Shown one piece after another: positions 49,656 through 58,770 of a DNA stretch of 64,000 nt (the first letter of the stretch is position 1; every line of letters begins with the position of its first letter). Under the pieces are notes generated by a model. That model had not been told where the DNA came from. It did not search any database and was given only the letters and a program-made list of their open reading frames with translations. Source of the stretch: Nocardia camponoti (GTDB lineage: Bacteria; Actinomycetota; Actinomycetes; Mycobacteriales; Mycobacteriaceae); assembly GCF_014646135.1 (NCBI RefSeq), contig NZ_BMMW01000005.1:116740-180739 (forward strand), read 5' to 3'. The translations under genes and the position numbers were made by a program.

Positions 49656-51559
49656 CCACTCCGCACCGCAACGCCGCCGAACTCGCGCGACTCGCAAATG
49701 TCTTGCAGCGCACCAACTCCAACGACCTAGCCTTCCTCGCCGACCTCCCGCCCGCCGCCTTGCGCGCCTTCCGCGAGCAGATCACCGACCGCATCGCCGC
49801 CGCCGACGCCCGCCGCATGCACCGCGTCGCCGCCGCATCGAAGCTGGTCCCGGCCCCGATCGCCGCGAAAATCACCGAGGCGGCATTCGGCCCGGTACTC
49901 GCCGCCGCGATCGCGGGCACGGTTGAACCGGCGCGCGCCGTCGCGATTGCCAGCGCTCTTTCGCCGAAGTTCCTCGCCGACGGCACCGTGACCCTCGACC
50001 CGCGCCGCGCCGTCGCCCTCATCGCCGAGGTTCCGCTGCCGATGGCGATCGCGGTCGCGCGCGAATTGATCAGTCGCCGTGACTATTTGACGATGGGCCG
50101 CCTAGCGGGCGCGCTGCGCGACGAGGTCCTGATCGCGGTGATGCCGCTGGCCGCCGACATCGACCTCCTCCACATCGGCTACTACCTCGAAGACACCGAC
50201 GCCGCCGACCGTCTCCTGACCGTCGTCGCCTCCCGTATCCCCGGCTTAGTCCGCGCGACGAACGCGGAAAACCAATGGGCAGAAGCGATTTCCCTACTCG
50301 ACATGCTCGGACCAATCCAACGCTCCCACCTGGCCGACGTCGTCGCCGAACAAGACGGCGACCTCCTAGACGGCCTTCTCGATGCCGTGAACACCCTGGA
50401 CGCGTGGCCAACCCTGCTCCCGGTTGCGGCGGGCATGCGCACGGAAAGCCTGCGCCGCCTGGCTGAGCGCCCGCTGATGCAAGAGGAACAGGTCCTCACG
50501 AAGATCGCCGATCTAGCTCTCACCCAGAACCTGTGGCTAGACCTGCTACCGTTGGCCGAACACCTAACGCCACAACAACTTGCGACGGTTGCGACTCGCA
50601 TCGCCCAAGAACCGGACGACGTCCTGACCGACCTGGTAGAACAGGCCCACGCCAACAACCATTGGCAGACCCTCCTCCCGGTGGCCTTAGCGTTGACCGA
50701 CGAACACCGAGCCCGCTTCGCCACCCTCCCGGTGATGCACCGCAAAGACACGCTGACAGCGGCATTACAAAGCTCCGCGACGAATTCCCTTTGGCCCCAA
50801 GCACTCCCGCTGGTTACCCTGCTGCCCACTCACACCCACGACACCTTGGCAGCAGGCGTAGCGGCCCTGTCCGACACCGAATTCCGGGAAGCAATCGCCG
50901 CGACTCCGAAGGCGAACGCGACAGTGACCTTGGTCCAGGTAGTCCTACGCCAAGACCCGACCGCCCGCACGCGCTCCCTGGCACTCCTAGAAGATGCCCC
51001 GGAAGCAGAGGCATTGGTAGCAAGCTTCGCCCCAACCGACCCGAACCTGTGGTCCGAGGTCACCGCCCTCGACCTCCCCCCGCGCCTACGCACCCTGTTG
51101 ACCGCCCAGGCAGCCCGCTGCGCACCCCCACAGGCCCGCCGGCAGCTAAATCCGCGCCGCCCGGGCGTGTCGCCCCCGCACCCATTGGCATTTTCGTGCA
51201 CGTTCGCACCGAAACCCCCGAAAACCCGCCTGACCCCCGCGAACCCGCACGAATATGCCACCCAACACGCCCGAATCCCCAGCCCCATTCGACAACCGCC
51301 CCCAGGACTAACCCTCACCCCACAGCTTCCGATGCGTCAGCGGGCTAATAGGAGGCCCAATCCCGAATCACCTACTTGGAAGCGTCCGCGGTCGGGCCCG
51401 TACGCCGAGGCTGGTACGTCCCAACCGGCGCCCCACCCTCTAAAATTCGCCCGGTTTGTCCCCGGCGGACAACCTACAATGGCGTTCGAGTTCGAGTCAC
51501 AGTCTTTGTGGCGCAATAGATTCGATGACAAAGGCGGGGAACATGTCAACGGTCGATAG
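49652..51559 (+). CDS. All-helical protein with five 43-residue repeats
   Basis: The open frame is 635 codons, but only about residues 1-485 look like protein. Residues 1-205 are helical (ARAVAIASALSPKFLADGTV, LPMAIAVARELISRRDYLTM). Residues 208-422 are five contiguous repeats of exactly 43 residues with a leading Trp and LLPLA-type core. After about residue 485 the frame becomes Pro/Arg-rich and contains what looks like the next gene's promoter. A +1 shift near the C-run at 51125-51129 would reach TAA at 51147-51149, so a frameshift or sequencing error near the end is possible. The repeats suggest a HEAT-like scaffold. Confidence 0.72.
   Translation: MTTPHRNAAELARLANVLQRTNSNDLAFLADLPPAALRAFREQITDRIAAADARRMHRVAAASKLVPAPIAAKITEAAFGPVLAAAIAGTVEPARAVAIASALSPKFLADGTVTLDPRRAVALIAEVPLPMAIAVARELISRRDYLTMGRLAGALRDEVLIAVMPLAADIDLLHIGYYLEDTDAADRLLTVVASRIPGLVRATNAENQWAEAISLLDMLGPIQRSHLADVVAEQDGDLLDGLLDAVNTLDAWPTLLPVAAGMRTESLRRLAERPLMQEEQVLTKIADLALTQNLWLDLLPLAEHLTPQQLATVATRIAQEPDDVLTDLVEQAHANNHWQTLLPVALALTDEHRARFATLPVMHRKDTLTAALQSSATNSLWPQALPLVTLLPTHTHDTLAAGVAALSDTEFREAIAATPKANATVTLVQVVLRQDPTARTRSLALLEDAPEAEALVASFAPTDPNLWSEVTALDLPPRLRTLLTAQAARCAPPQARRQLNPRRPGVSPPHPLAFSCTFAPKPPKTRLTPANPHEYATQHARIPSPIRQPPPGLTLTPQLPMRQRANRRPNPESPTWKRPRSGPYAEAGTSQPAPHPLKFARFVPGGQPTMAFEFESQSLWRNRFDDKGGEHVNGR
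50273..50917 (+). repeat. Five 129-bp (43-aa) protein-coding repeats
   Basis: The units start with QW, AW, LW, HW and LW and share the pattern xWxxLLPLAxxL...VLTxLxxxAxxN. Each is exactly 43 codons. DNA identity is moderate, so this is an old, protein-level repeat. Confidence 0.88.
51453..51480 (+). promoter_or_regulatory. Possible promoter of toroid-protein gene
   Basis: TACAAT (51475-51480) is a good -10 hexamer; GGTTTG 16 nt upstream is a weak -35. It lies within the doubtful tail of the preceding frame, about 60 nt before ATG 51543. Confidence 0.35.
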
Positions 51560-52931
51560 TCGCATCGCGCTCGCAGCGGGTTGGCTCCAAAACAACATGG
51601 TTCAGGTCGACGCCGACCATGCAGGCTGGGGTTGGTCGCCGGACGTCGCTCCCAATCCCCAGGACACCGCCGAGGCCGTGTGCGCTCTTGCTGCCGCCCG
51701 CTCCTACGCACCCGCTTACACTCCCGTGCCGCTTTCGCCCGACGTGTACAACGTTCCGCAGCCTGACGCGGTGAGCGCTCTGGTTCGCGCCAACTCTGTC
51801 GTGCATGCGGCCCAGGGCGAGTGGACGTTCCAATCGCCGGTCGATGCCGCTTGGCGACTACGCGCGTTGATCGCGATGAGCAACACCGGAGTCTTGCCCG
51901 ACGTGAGTGCCTACCGAAACTCACTGCTGACCAGTCAGGATCAGCATTCCGGCGGTTGGGCGATGTCGGAGGGCTCCGCATGGGTCTCGGTCAGTGCGAC
52001 AACGGCAGCCATCAGTGCGCTCCTTGAGCTACCGCCGTCGGATGTCCAAGCCGCACTGGCGATTCAGCGCGGATGCGACTTCCTGACCCAGGCGCTGATG
52101 GACGATGACCCCCGTGCCACCACGAACGCCGCCAGCGCGAAAATCGCCTGCCTCCTCGGAACCGGGCGCCTCGCCGATAGCGGCAACGCCCATCTCGCGA
52201 AAGCGCATGCAAACGCGGTGGACCGAGTTCTGCACTATCTGGAGACCGCGCCAGGCACCCTTGAGGAAGAGCCGATTCGGCGAGGAAACGTCACGCAGAC
52301 CTGGTACCACGCCACGCTCCCGATATCAATCATGGCGTTGGCTACGTCAAAGAAGCGCTTGACCTTTCATCCCACCTTCCGCCGTGGCTTTACCGAACTT
52401 CTTGATTACCAACAAATGTTGCCGTCCCATCGCGACTATGGCGGGTTCAAGACCTCGCGCGGCGGCCTCATCACTTCCTATGCGACGGCGCAATCAATCG
52501 AGGCGCTCAGCTGCGTTGCGTCGGATGTGCGTGTTCGCGTCAATCCTGGGCAGGTATTCGACATCCTGTGTGATTCCGAAAGTCGGCATCACACGGATCC
52601 GCAGAACATCTCGTTGGGCAACCTGCCCCCGATCCGCATCAACAGCAACGCTGGCGCTGGCTTTTTCGGCCTCGGCCTCGCTGCTGGCGTCACCATCATC
52701 ACTCTGGCGTTGCTCTTCCGAGAGGACAAAGACAAGCCATCGAGTGCGGACGTCCTCAGCGTGCCGACCAGCGGTGCGCTCATCTACTGGGGAACCGCGC
52801 TGATCGCGATAGGCGGCTACTGCTGGGCAGCGGCGCGCTTCCACCAATTCCCTCGCGCCAAGGTGATTTCGCTCGTCGTCGCTTTGCTAACAGCGGGCGT
52901 CCTGCCGTTTTTCGCCTTCCTGCTGAATTAA
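51543..52931 (+). CDS. Membrane-anchored terpenoid-cyclase-like alpha/alpha toroid
   Basis: The 462-aa protein has repeated QW-like motifs of the prenyltransferase/squalene-cyclase toroid: GWGWSPDVAPNPQDTAEAV, SGGWAMSEGSAWVSVSATTA and YGGFKTSRGGLITSYATAQS. The DxDD acid motif of squalene-hopene cyclases was not seen, so it is probably not a cyclase. Three membrane helices lie at about 368-390, 409-430 and 440-460, placing the toroid on one membrane face. ATG 51543 follows AGGCGGGG. It follows the helical-repeat gene and converges with the M15-like gene, with 4 bp between stops. Confidence 0.75.
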   Translation: MSTVDSRIALAAGWLQNNMVQVDADHAGWGWSPDVAPNPQDTAEAVCALAAARSYAPAYTPVPLSPDVYNVPQPDAVSALVRANSVVHAAQGEWTFQSPVDAAWRLRALIAMSNTGVLPDVSAYRNSLLTSQDQHSGGWAMSEGSAWVSVSATTAAISALLELPPSDVQAALAIQRGCDFLTQALMDDDPRATTNAASAKIACLLGTGRLADSGNAHLAKAHANAVDRVLHYLETAPGTLEEEPIRRGNVTQTWYHATLPISIMALATSKKRLTFHPTFRRGFTELLDYQQMLPSHRDYGGFKTSRGGLITSYATAQSIEALSCVASDVRVRVNPGQVFDILCDSESRHHTDPQNISLGNLPPIRINSNAGAGFFGLGLAAGVTIITLALLFREDKDKPSSADVLSVPTSGALIYWGTALIAIGGYCWAAARFHQFPRAKVISLVVALLTAGVLPFFAFLLN

Positions 52932-52935
52932 CCGG

Positions 52936-53544
52936 TCAGCAGGAGAAGTTGGCTCGCCCACCAGCTTCAAATGACACATGCACATGGTCGTAATGATTGG
53001 CCGTCGGACTCCCCCGGTCCTCCATAAACGACCAGCCAGCACCGTCGTTGTACCGCTGCTTCCAAATCACATAGGTCACGCCGAAGCGTTCCTTGTTGGC
53101 GAGGACGAAGTCGGCGACCACGTCGCCCAGTGACGAGTCGGGCATCATGAGGTCGAGCGCGAGCCCGGCCGCGTGGTCGCCGTCCCCGCGACCTTCAGCG
53201 GCCCCAATGTCGGCGATCCCGAACGCGTTTTGCAGCAGATGCCCCACCTGGGCAACCCGTGGTTGCGCACCGTGCAGCGTTGTCGAACACAGCGCTTTCG
53301 CCTTATTCAGCGACGACGCTTCTTCCGGGTCAATCGGCTGCGAAACGGGCCGCACATAGGCCGCGGGCACTCGGTCTTTGTCGACAACCGCACGCGGCTC
53401 AACCGTGTGTTCAACAGCGACGGGCGGCCGCAACGACATCCACAACATCGCGGGCACGGTGGCCGCGACGCTGCACACGGCAAGCGGAGTCCGCGTCCGC
53501 CACGAGGCCGACACTTTGCGATGGGCAGGCACTACAGCGATCAC
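52936..53544 (-). CDS. Membrane-tethered M15-like (VanY-type) peptidase domain protein
   Basis: The 202-aa protein has an N-terminal signal anchor (about 19-40) and an extracytoplasmic domain. The zinc-peptidase pattern is HAAGLALDLMM and HYDHVHVSF, the HxxGxAxD and HxH motifs of M15 DD-carboxypeptidases. Domains of this type occur widely in secreted actinobacterial proteins (ARB_07466-like). GTG 53544 lies 54 bp after the helicase stop on the same strand. It may therefore be the third gene of the kinase-helicase unit. An internal GTG at 53532 is an alternative start. Confidence 0.75.
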   Translation of the reverse strand: MIAVVPAHRKVSASWRTRTPLAVCSVAATVPAMLWMSLRPPVAVEHTVEPRAVVDKDRVPAAYVRPVSQPIDPEEASSLNKAKALCSTTLHGAQPRVAQVGHLLQNAFGIADIGAAEGRGDGDHAAGLALDLMMPDSSLGDVVADFVLANKERFGVTYVIWKQRYNDGAGWSFMEDRGSPTANHYDHVHVSFEAGGRANFSC

Positions 53545-53598
53545 CAGCTAGGTCGAGAACAGGTGCTTGGGGATATTACGCGAAGGTGGGGCGTAGGG

Positions 53599-56500
53599 CT
53601 ACGACATGTGCGCCAACCCGACGACTCGCTTCAACGCCGTGTCCGCCTTCGCGGTCAAATTGCTTGCGCCGAAAGCGACAAGAACCGCCTTGAACAGGGA
53701 ATACTCGTCGTCCCAGCCGATTCGGGCTGCCACGCCCACCATTACTTCGGCGAGTTCCCGTGGCGGCACTTGGTCGATCGCGCGCGGTTTGAGTGTCCGC
53801 ACCCGGGTGACGGGTTGAGCGGACAAGCGGTAGGTGACGGACTCGTCGCCCAACCCGAGCGGGTCGTCGAGCAGGATTCGTCCGCTCCCGACCGCCGCGC
53901 GCAACGCTCGGGTGATGGTCCTGCGCACGTTGTCGCGTTCTCGCGAACCCGCCGCGCTCACGTACACAGCGCGCAACCGCGCCTCGCTTACCGGCCCTTC
54001 GACCTCGACGATCCGACACAGATCTTCGACGATGGTCGCGTGCGCGGCGGTGGTTGGGCTTTCCAGCGTTTCCGTGAAGGCCACGTAGGCGTCGAGCGCA
54101 CTGGGCTTAGCGGGCTTCACCCACCGCGCGTCGTCGTCGGCGAGAACGCCTTCATCGGCGACATCACTCTCAGGCTCCGCGGCGACCGGAACCGGATCAT
54201 CGACCGCCGGGCGCTCCCACTCGAATCCCGCGAGCACCGACAGGTCGACATCGTCGGCCGTAGCCCCATCGAATTCCCCGGGCGCACAATCAGATTCGAC
54301 CGCGTCCGGCGCGACCGCGTCCAAGGAAACGACGTCCGGCGAGCCCGCGTCCAGGGCGCTCTCCTCAACCGGATCACCCCCGATCGGGTAAATCCCCTGA
54401 GCGATTAACGCTTCTTCAAGCGCCCCAAGGCAACCCGCCGGATCGAGGACGAACTCCACTTCGCGCATTCGATGAATGGGCCACTGGCACCGTTCAAGGT
54501 CACGCTGAGCATCGAGTTCACGCCGATACGCATCGGCGTCTCGCCACGAGTCGGCATCGCACTGTACGGCAAGCTGACCGCCCCGCCCGGTGACGACAAT
54601 GTCGAGGTCACACGACGTTTCCGTGTGATGCGCCTGCACGCGATAGCCCCGGTCGACCAGCGCGTTGTACACCCGCTGCTCGAAGAGCGATTCGAACGGT
54701 GCGGCGAGCACATCGTCGCTGACCCGCTCGCTCGGTTCGTCGGCGTCGCCGGTGTTGGCTTCAACGGCCGTGAAGTAGTCAAGCAGCTTGAAGCGCAGAT
54801 CTTCGGAACTGGTGAGGTCAGAGGTGCTGACCGAATGAAACAGCCACACTTGGTCTTTCGCACGCGAAACAGCGACGTTGTAGCGCTGCTCAATCTCGGT
54901 CTTGGTCTGAGCTGGGCTGCGCCCGCTGTCGCGGGGCCCAAGCACAAGCGATAGGAAGATCACGTCGCGCTCGGCGCCCTGGAAATCAGCCGCCGACCCG
55001 CAGTGCACCTGCCGCGCTTCGAGCTCTTCGGTCGGGATAACCGTGACCAGCTTTTGCCAGATCGCCTTCGCCTGTTCGTCACCGAGCAGCGAGATCACGC
55101 CAAATGTTTTGCCGTCATATGCCGGGTCGGCCAGGCATTCGTTGATCTGCGCGACGATGCGATCGGCTTCGATCTCATTGACTTTGGGACGCGATTCGAC
55201 CCCGTCGGCGACATGCACCGTCCGCACGGGCGGCAGCCGGTCACTGCCGAAGCGACGAACCGGAACAAGCGGAACCCCTTGCGGCTCATAGCAAAGCTTG
55301 TTCGAGAACCCAATGATCTCGGGGACGCAGCGTCGGTGTTCGACCAGTGTGATGCGGCTGGGAAACCGCATCGCGGCTTCATCGAACAAGCTGCGCGTGG
55401 CAGCCGTCCAGTTCGCGACATACCCGACGCCATCGAGATGTTTGCCCAAGCTGTTGAGGTCGTCCTGTTTCATGCCGACCGCCGACGGCGAAACCTGTTT
55501 GTCGTCACCGATCACCACAACGCGCGGCGCGAGGTACTGCAAAAACACCGCGCCAACGCCAGCCTGCGACGCCTCATCCACGACGATCACGTCGAACATC
55601 TCGGGCTTGATTTCGAATTGTTCGACAACGCGGTAGATCGGCATGACCCAAACCGGCACGGCGGGTCGACAATCCGCGAGCGTCTTACGCAGGTCGGCCT
55701 TCTTGCGTTCAGCGAATTTGCCGGTGCCCTTACCAATATCCTTTGATTGCTGTGAATAGCTCTGCAGATCGGCGCGCGCCTGGCTCGTCAACCGGGCGAC
55801 CGCCGAATTCCATGCGCGCGTTACCGCGAGAATGCCTGCCTGCTCACGTAATTGACGTTCGATGTGATCAAGTTCGCGACAGATCTCGTTTACTGCCCCC
55901 GCGCGTTGATCCGTCAGCCACGTGCCGACCGCCCGCCACTGCCACGCATCGTCGAAGGAGTCGAGTCGCTCAGCCCAGCTAATGTCGTCTGGATTCGCGC
56001 GCACCGCGGCCGCGAGTTCGGGAACCGTCGACGCGGTCGCATCGAGGCTGGCCCGCCGCGCATACAACGCACGCAGTCGATGCAACTCGACCAGCCGCTC
56101 ATACGCCTCGCGGTAGGCAGCGATGTCGCGAGCTGCGGCGGCCTGCGCGAGGTCACGCAGGTTGTGCGTCGCTCGCGTGTCTTGGGTCCAGGTGCGCAAT
56201 CGATTGGTCAGCGCGACCAGTTCGCGGGTGGCTTCGGTCCACGATTCCTCGGCGGCGACCGCGTCAAACGCGTCGAGGAACGTGCGTACATCGGCGGGAT
56301 CACTCCACTGCGGCGGCGCGAAGCCGTCAGCCCGCATCCGCGCGCTGACGTCGGCGAGCTGCCTACCGTAATCGAGGACGCGACCGAGCAACTCCCGCGC
56401 GGCACGATGTGCGCCCACCCGATCACGCAGTGCCCAATCACCCTGTGCGACAACATGCGTCGGCCAAGCAGCATCGAGTTGCCGTGCGATCCGGTGCCCG

Positions 56501-58770
56501 TCGGAGTGCGCGAGGAAGATCGTCAGGTGCTCGACCTGCGTAGGCACGCGCCCGTTGACCCGAACCTGTTCGAACAGCGGCTGCGCCTCTTTGACCGCGC
56601 GCGGGGTCAGCATTCCGGTCTTGGGCGTGCCGTCGGCTTTGACCTTGAGTGGCCCGTTCGCGGTGATGTGCGCACGCAGGTGCTCAGCCAGTCCCAGCAG
56701 CGGTGCGAGATCCGACCCGGTCACCGTCACTTCGGCGGTGCCGACCGTCGTGAGAATGCCGTCGACCTCGGTCAACAGTGCGTCGACCGTTTGCGCCGTC
56801 GTCGCCAGGGTGTGAGCTTGTCCGGTGCGAACCGCTTCAGCCGCGTTCCGCGCCCACACCTCATGTCGTCCGGCAAGTTCGCGCGCGGTCGCGTCGAGGG
56901 AACGAACGTCGGCGACGACTCGCTGTCGGATCTGCGGCGCGGTCGCACTGATGTGGGCGAATGCCGCGGTGTCGCGAAAGGCTTCGTAACGCCGAAGTTG
57001 TTCCGCCGCACGGTGTTCCGCATCGACCCAATGCGCGAACTCGTCTACCAAAGGCAAGTCACCTGAACCAACGAGTTCGGGCGCGGCCGCCTCCGGGTCG
57101 GTGAGCGACGAATCTCGAAGCAACTCAAGCCATTCGCGCAGTTGCGCGGAGTTGGTGGGCGCGAGCTGATCGGCGATAGGCGCGAGCAACGCCGTCGCCC
57201 AATCGAATTGATCACGCCGCGCGCACCATTGCGTGGCAATCGACGCGAGCGAACCCCGATAGTCGCCGCGTTCGAACACGGTGACATCCCTTTCGCGCAA
57301 GCGAAGCAATTCGCTGTAGCGCTCGCGTCGCGCCCTGCGCAGCGCCTCAATACGGGCGTTGGCCGCTTCCTCGGTCGCCCTTGCCCGGTTGGGGTCGTGT
57401 TCACCGGCTTCGTGGTTGAGTCGGCGCACCGACAACTGCAGTTGCTCGCGTTCAGCCTGCGAGTCGCCAATGACCGTCACACACAACGGCTTGATTTCCT
57501 CGGGCAACCGCTCGCGCACCTCCTGCAGCGCCCGATCGGTATGCGCGGTCACCAGTACCCGCTTGCCTTGGGCGAGCAAATGCGCGATCAGCGCGGCGGC
57601 AGTATGCGTTTTGCCCGTTCCAGGTGGGCCTTGAACGAGCGTGTGGGCGTTGTTGTCGACGTGGTCGAGAATTTGCAACTGCCGTGAATTGAGCGGCAGT
57701 GGCAGGAATTTGTCGGCCCCGTCGACCACAATCGCGCCGTCGGATTCACGTTCTAACGACGCGGTCTGGTGACTGGTATCGACTAGATTGATCATCCCGT
57801 CTGGCATGTCGCCCGCAGCACGCAGATTCGTCGCGACGGTGCGCAGCGCGTTCACCATTCCCCGCTGCGAGCGCTTGCGCAGAATGACCGCGGGCGCGTA
57901 CCGCGCGAGCGGATGGTCGGCTTTAGTACCGGGCTCAAGTTCGTCGCGGTACTCGGCGTCGGAATTGATGCAGTTAATGAATCCCCGCACCAGATTGGCG
58001 ACATCTTCGCGTTCGAAGGGGTCGGTACTGTCGGTGCGCGCCTCATTTTCAGCTCGACGAAGATCAGCGGGTGCCGCGATGCGACGTGGCTCGACGAAAT
58101 CCTCCAATTCGGCGGAGAATCCGGTGAAGTTTTCGTCCAACGCGACCGAAAGCGCACCGAATCCGGTGTCGAATCGCAGTGAAACCGGCACGGTGAGCAC
58201 GTGCCTGCGGACGCTGCCGCTGTACCGGTCGTGCCAACTGAGCAGCCCGATTCCGAAGACCACCTCGAAGGTTTCGCGTGCTGCTTCGTAGTTGGTGTAC
58301 ACCTCGTAAAGCTGCTGGTAGAGCGCGACCGCGGCAATTTTCGGACGCGCGACCACACCCCACTCCTGCCACCGAGTGAGCCATTCTTTGAACGCGACTT
58401 CGATTTCCGGATGGTCGGCAAGCTGCAGCGTCTCGCCGTTGTCACCAATTCGTTCGGCACGCAGTCGCGGCTGCGCGTTGGGGTCAGCGAGGTTGGCGAA
58501 CTCCAGCCAATCATCAACGTCGCCGGACGGCATTGGCGCACGGGGCACTTGCGTTTTCTGCACAACCAGAAACGGCGTACCCGGTTCGGCCGCCTCATAC
58601 GCGACTGATGCGTCATCGGGCAGGTTCGCCATCCAGAGCACCGCGCCGTCACGCTCATATTGCGCGAGGTCACTCACCGTCCGTACGCGAAGTTGCTGCG
58701 CTTGGGCGAGAAAGTCGAACAGCCGACCACCAAGCTCGGCCAATTCGGGTCCGGTGTGGGTTGTGGTCAC
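53599..58770 (-). CDS. Giant SF1 helicase with Vsr-like nuclease and DUF3320-like tail
   Basis: The 1723-aa protein begins with a unique N-terminal region (about 1-350). The Upf1/DNA2-like helicase core has Walker A QGPPGTGKTHT at about 380-390 and Walker B VIVVDEASQAG at about 1063. Motifs VEHRRCVPE, DFQGAERDVIFLS and RYNVAVSRAKDQVW follow. Some 650 helical residues are inserted between Walker A and B. A REase_MTES_1575/Vsr-like domain lies at about 1355-1440 (FEQRVYNAL, CDLDIVV, LAVQCDADSW). An acidic linker and a DUF3320-like end (about 1590-1715) complete it. GTG 58770 overlaps the kinase stop (GTGA). The architecture is of the type found in defence helicase-nucleases. Confidence 0.88.
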   Translation of the reverse strand: MTTTHTGPELAELGGRLFDFLAQAQQLRVRTVSDLAQYERDGAVLWMANLPDDASVAYEAAEPGTPFLVVQKTQVPRAPMPSGDVDDWLEFANLADPNAQPRLRAERIGDNGETLQLADHPEIEVAFKEWLTRWQEWGVVARPKIAAVALYQQLYEVYTNYEAARETFEVVFGIGLLSWHDRYSGSVRRHVLTVPVSLRFDTGFGALSVALDENFTGFSAELEDFVEPRRIAAPADLRRAENEARTDSTDPFEREDVANLVRGFINCINSDAEYRDELEPGTKADHPLARYAPAVILRKRSQRGMVNALRTVATNLRAAGDMPDGMINLVDTSHQTASLERESDGAIVVDGADKFLPLPLNSRQLQILDHVDNNAHTLVQGPPGTGKTHTAAALIAHLLAQGKRVLVTAHTDRALQEVRERLPEEIKPLCVTVIGDSQAEREQLQLSVRRLNHEAGEHDPNRARATEEAANARIEALRRARRERYSELLRLRERDVTVFERGDYRGSLASIATQWCARRDQFDWATALLAPIADQLAPTNSAQLREWLELLRDSSLTDPEAAAPELVGSGDLPLVDEFAHWVDAEHRAAEQLRRYEAFRDTAAFAHISATAPQIRQRVVADVRSLDATARELAGRHEVWARNAAEAVRTGQAHTLATTAQTVDALLTEVDGILTTVGTAEVTVTGSDLAPLLGLAEHLRAHITANGPLKVKADGTPKTGMLTPRAVKEAQPLFEQVRVNGRVPTQVEHLTIFLAHSDGHRIARQLDAAWPTHVVAQGDWALRDRVGAHRAARELLGRVLDYGRQLADVSARMRADGFAPPQWSDPADVRTFLDAFDAVAAEESWTEATRELVALTNRLRTWTQDTRATHNLRDLAQAAAARDIAAYREAYERLVELHRLRALYARRASLDATASTVPELAAAVRANPDDISWAERLDSFDDAWQWRAVGTWLTDQRAGAVNEICRELDHIERQLREQAGILAVTRAWNSAVARLTSQARADLQSYSQQSKDIGKGTGKFAERKKADLRKTLADCRPAVPVWVMPIYRVVEQFEIKPEMFDVIVVDEASQAGVGAVFLQYLAPRVVVIGDDKQVSPSAVGMKQDDLNSLGKHLDGVGYVANWTAATRSLFDEAAMRFPSRITLVEHRRCVPEIIGFSNKLCYEPQGVPLVPVRRFGSDRLPPVRTVHVADGVESRPKVNEIEADRIVAQINECLADPAYDGKTFGVISLLGDEQAKAIWQKLVTVIPTEELEARQVHCGSAADFQGAERDVIFLSLVLGPRDSGRSPAQTKTEIEQRYNVAVSRAKDQVWLFHSVSTSDLTSSEDLRFKLLDYFTAVEANTGDADEPSERVSDDVLAAPFESLFEQRVYNALVDRGYRVQAHHTETSCDLDIVVTGRGGQLAVQCDADSWRDADAYRRELDAQRDLERCQWPIHRMREVEFVLDPAGCLGALEEALIAQGIYPIGGDPVEESALDAGSPDVVSLDAVAPDAVESDCAPGEFDGATADDVDLSVLAGFEWERPAVDDPVPVAAEPESDVADEGVLADDDARWVKPAKPSALDAYVAFTETLESPTTAAHATIVEDLCRIVEVEGPVSEARLRAVYVSAAGSRERDNVRRTITRALRAAVGSGRILLDDPLGLGDESVTYRLSAQPVTRVRTLKPRAIDQVPPRELAEVMVGVAARIGWDDEYSLFKAVLVAFGASNLTAKADTALKRVVGLAHMS

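Noticed and set aside
50533..51348. 271-codon alternative frame over the helical-repeat gene
   Set aside because: Out of frame with the five 43-residue repeats and Pro/Arg-rich; it is a shadow.
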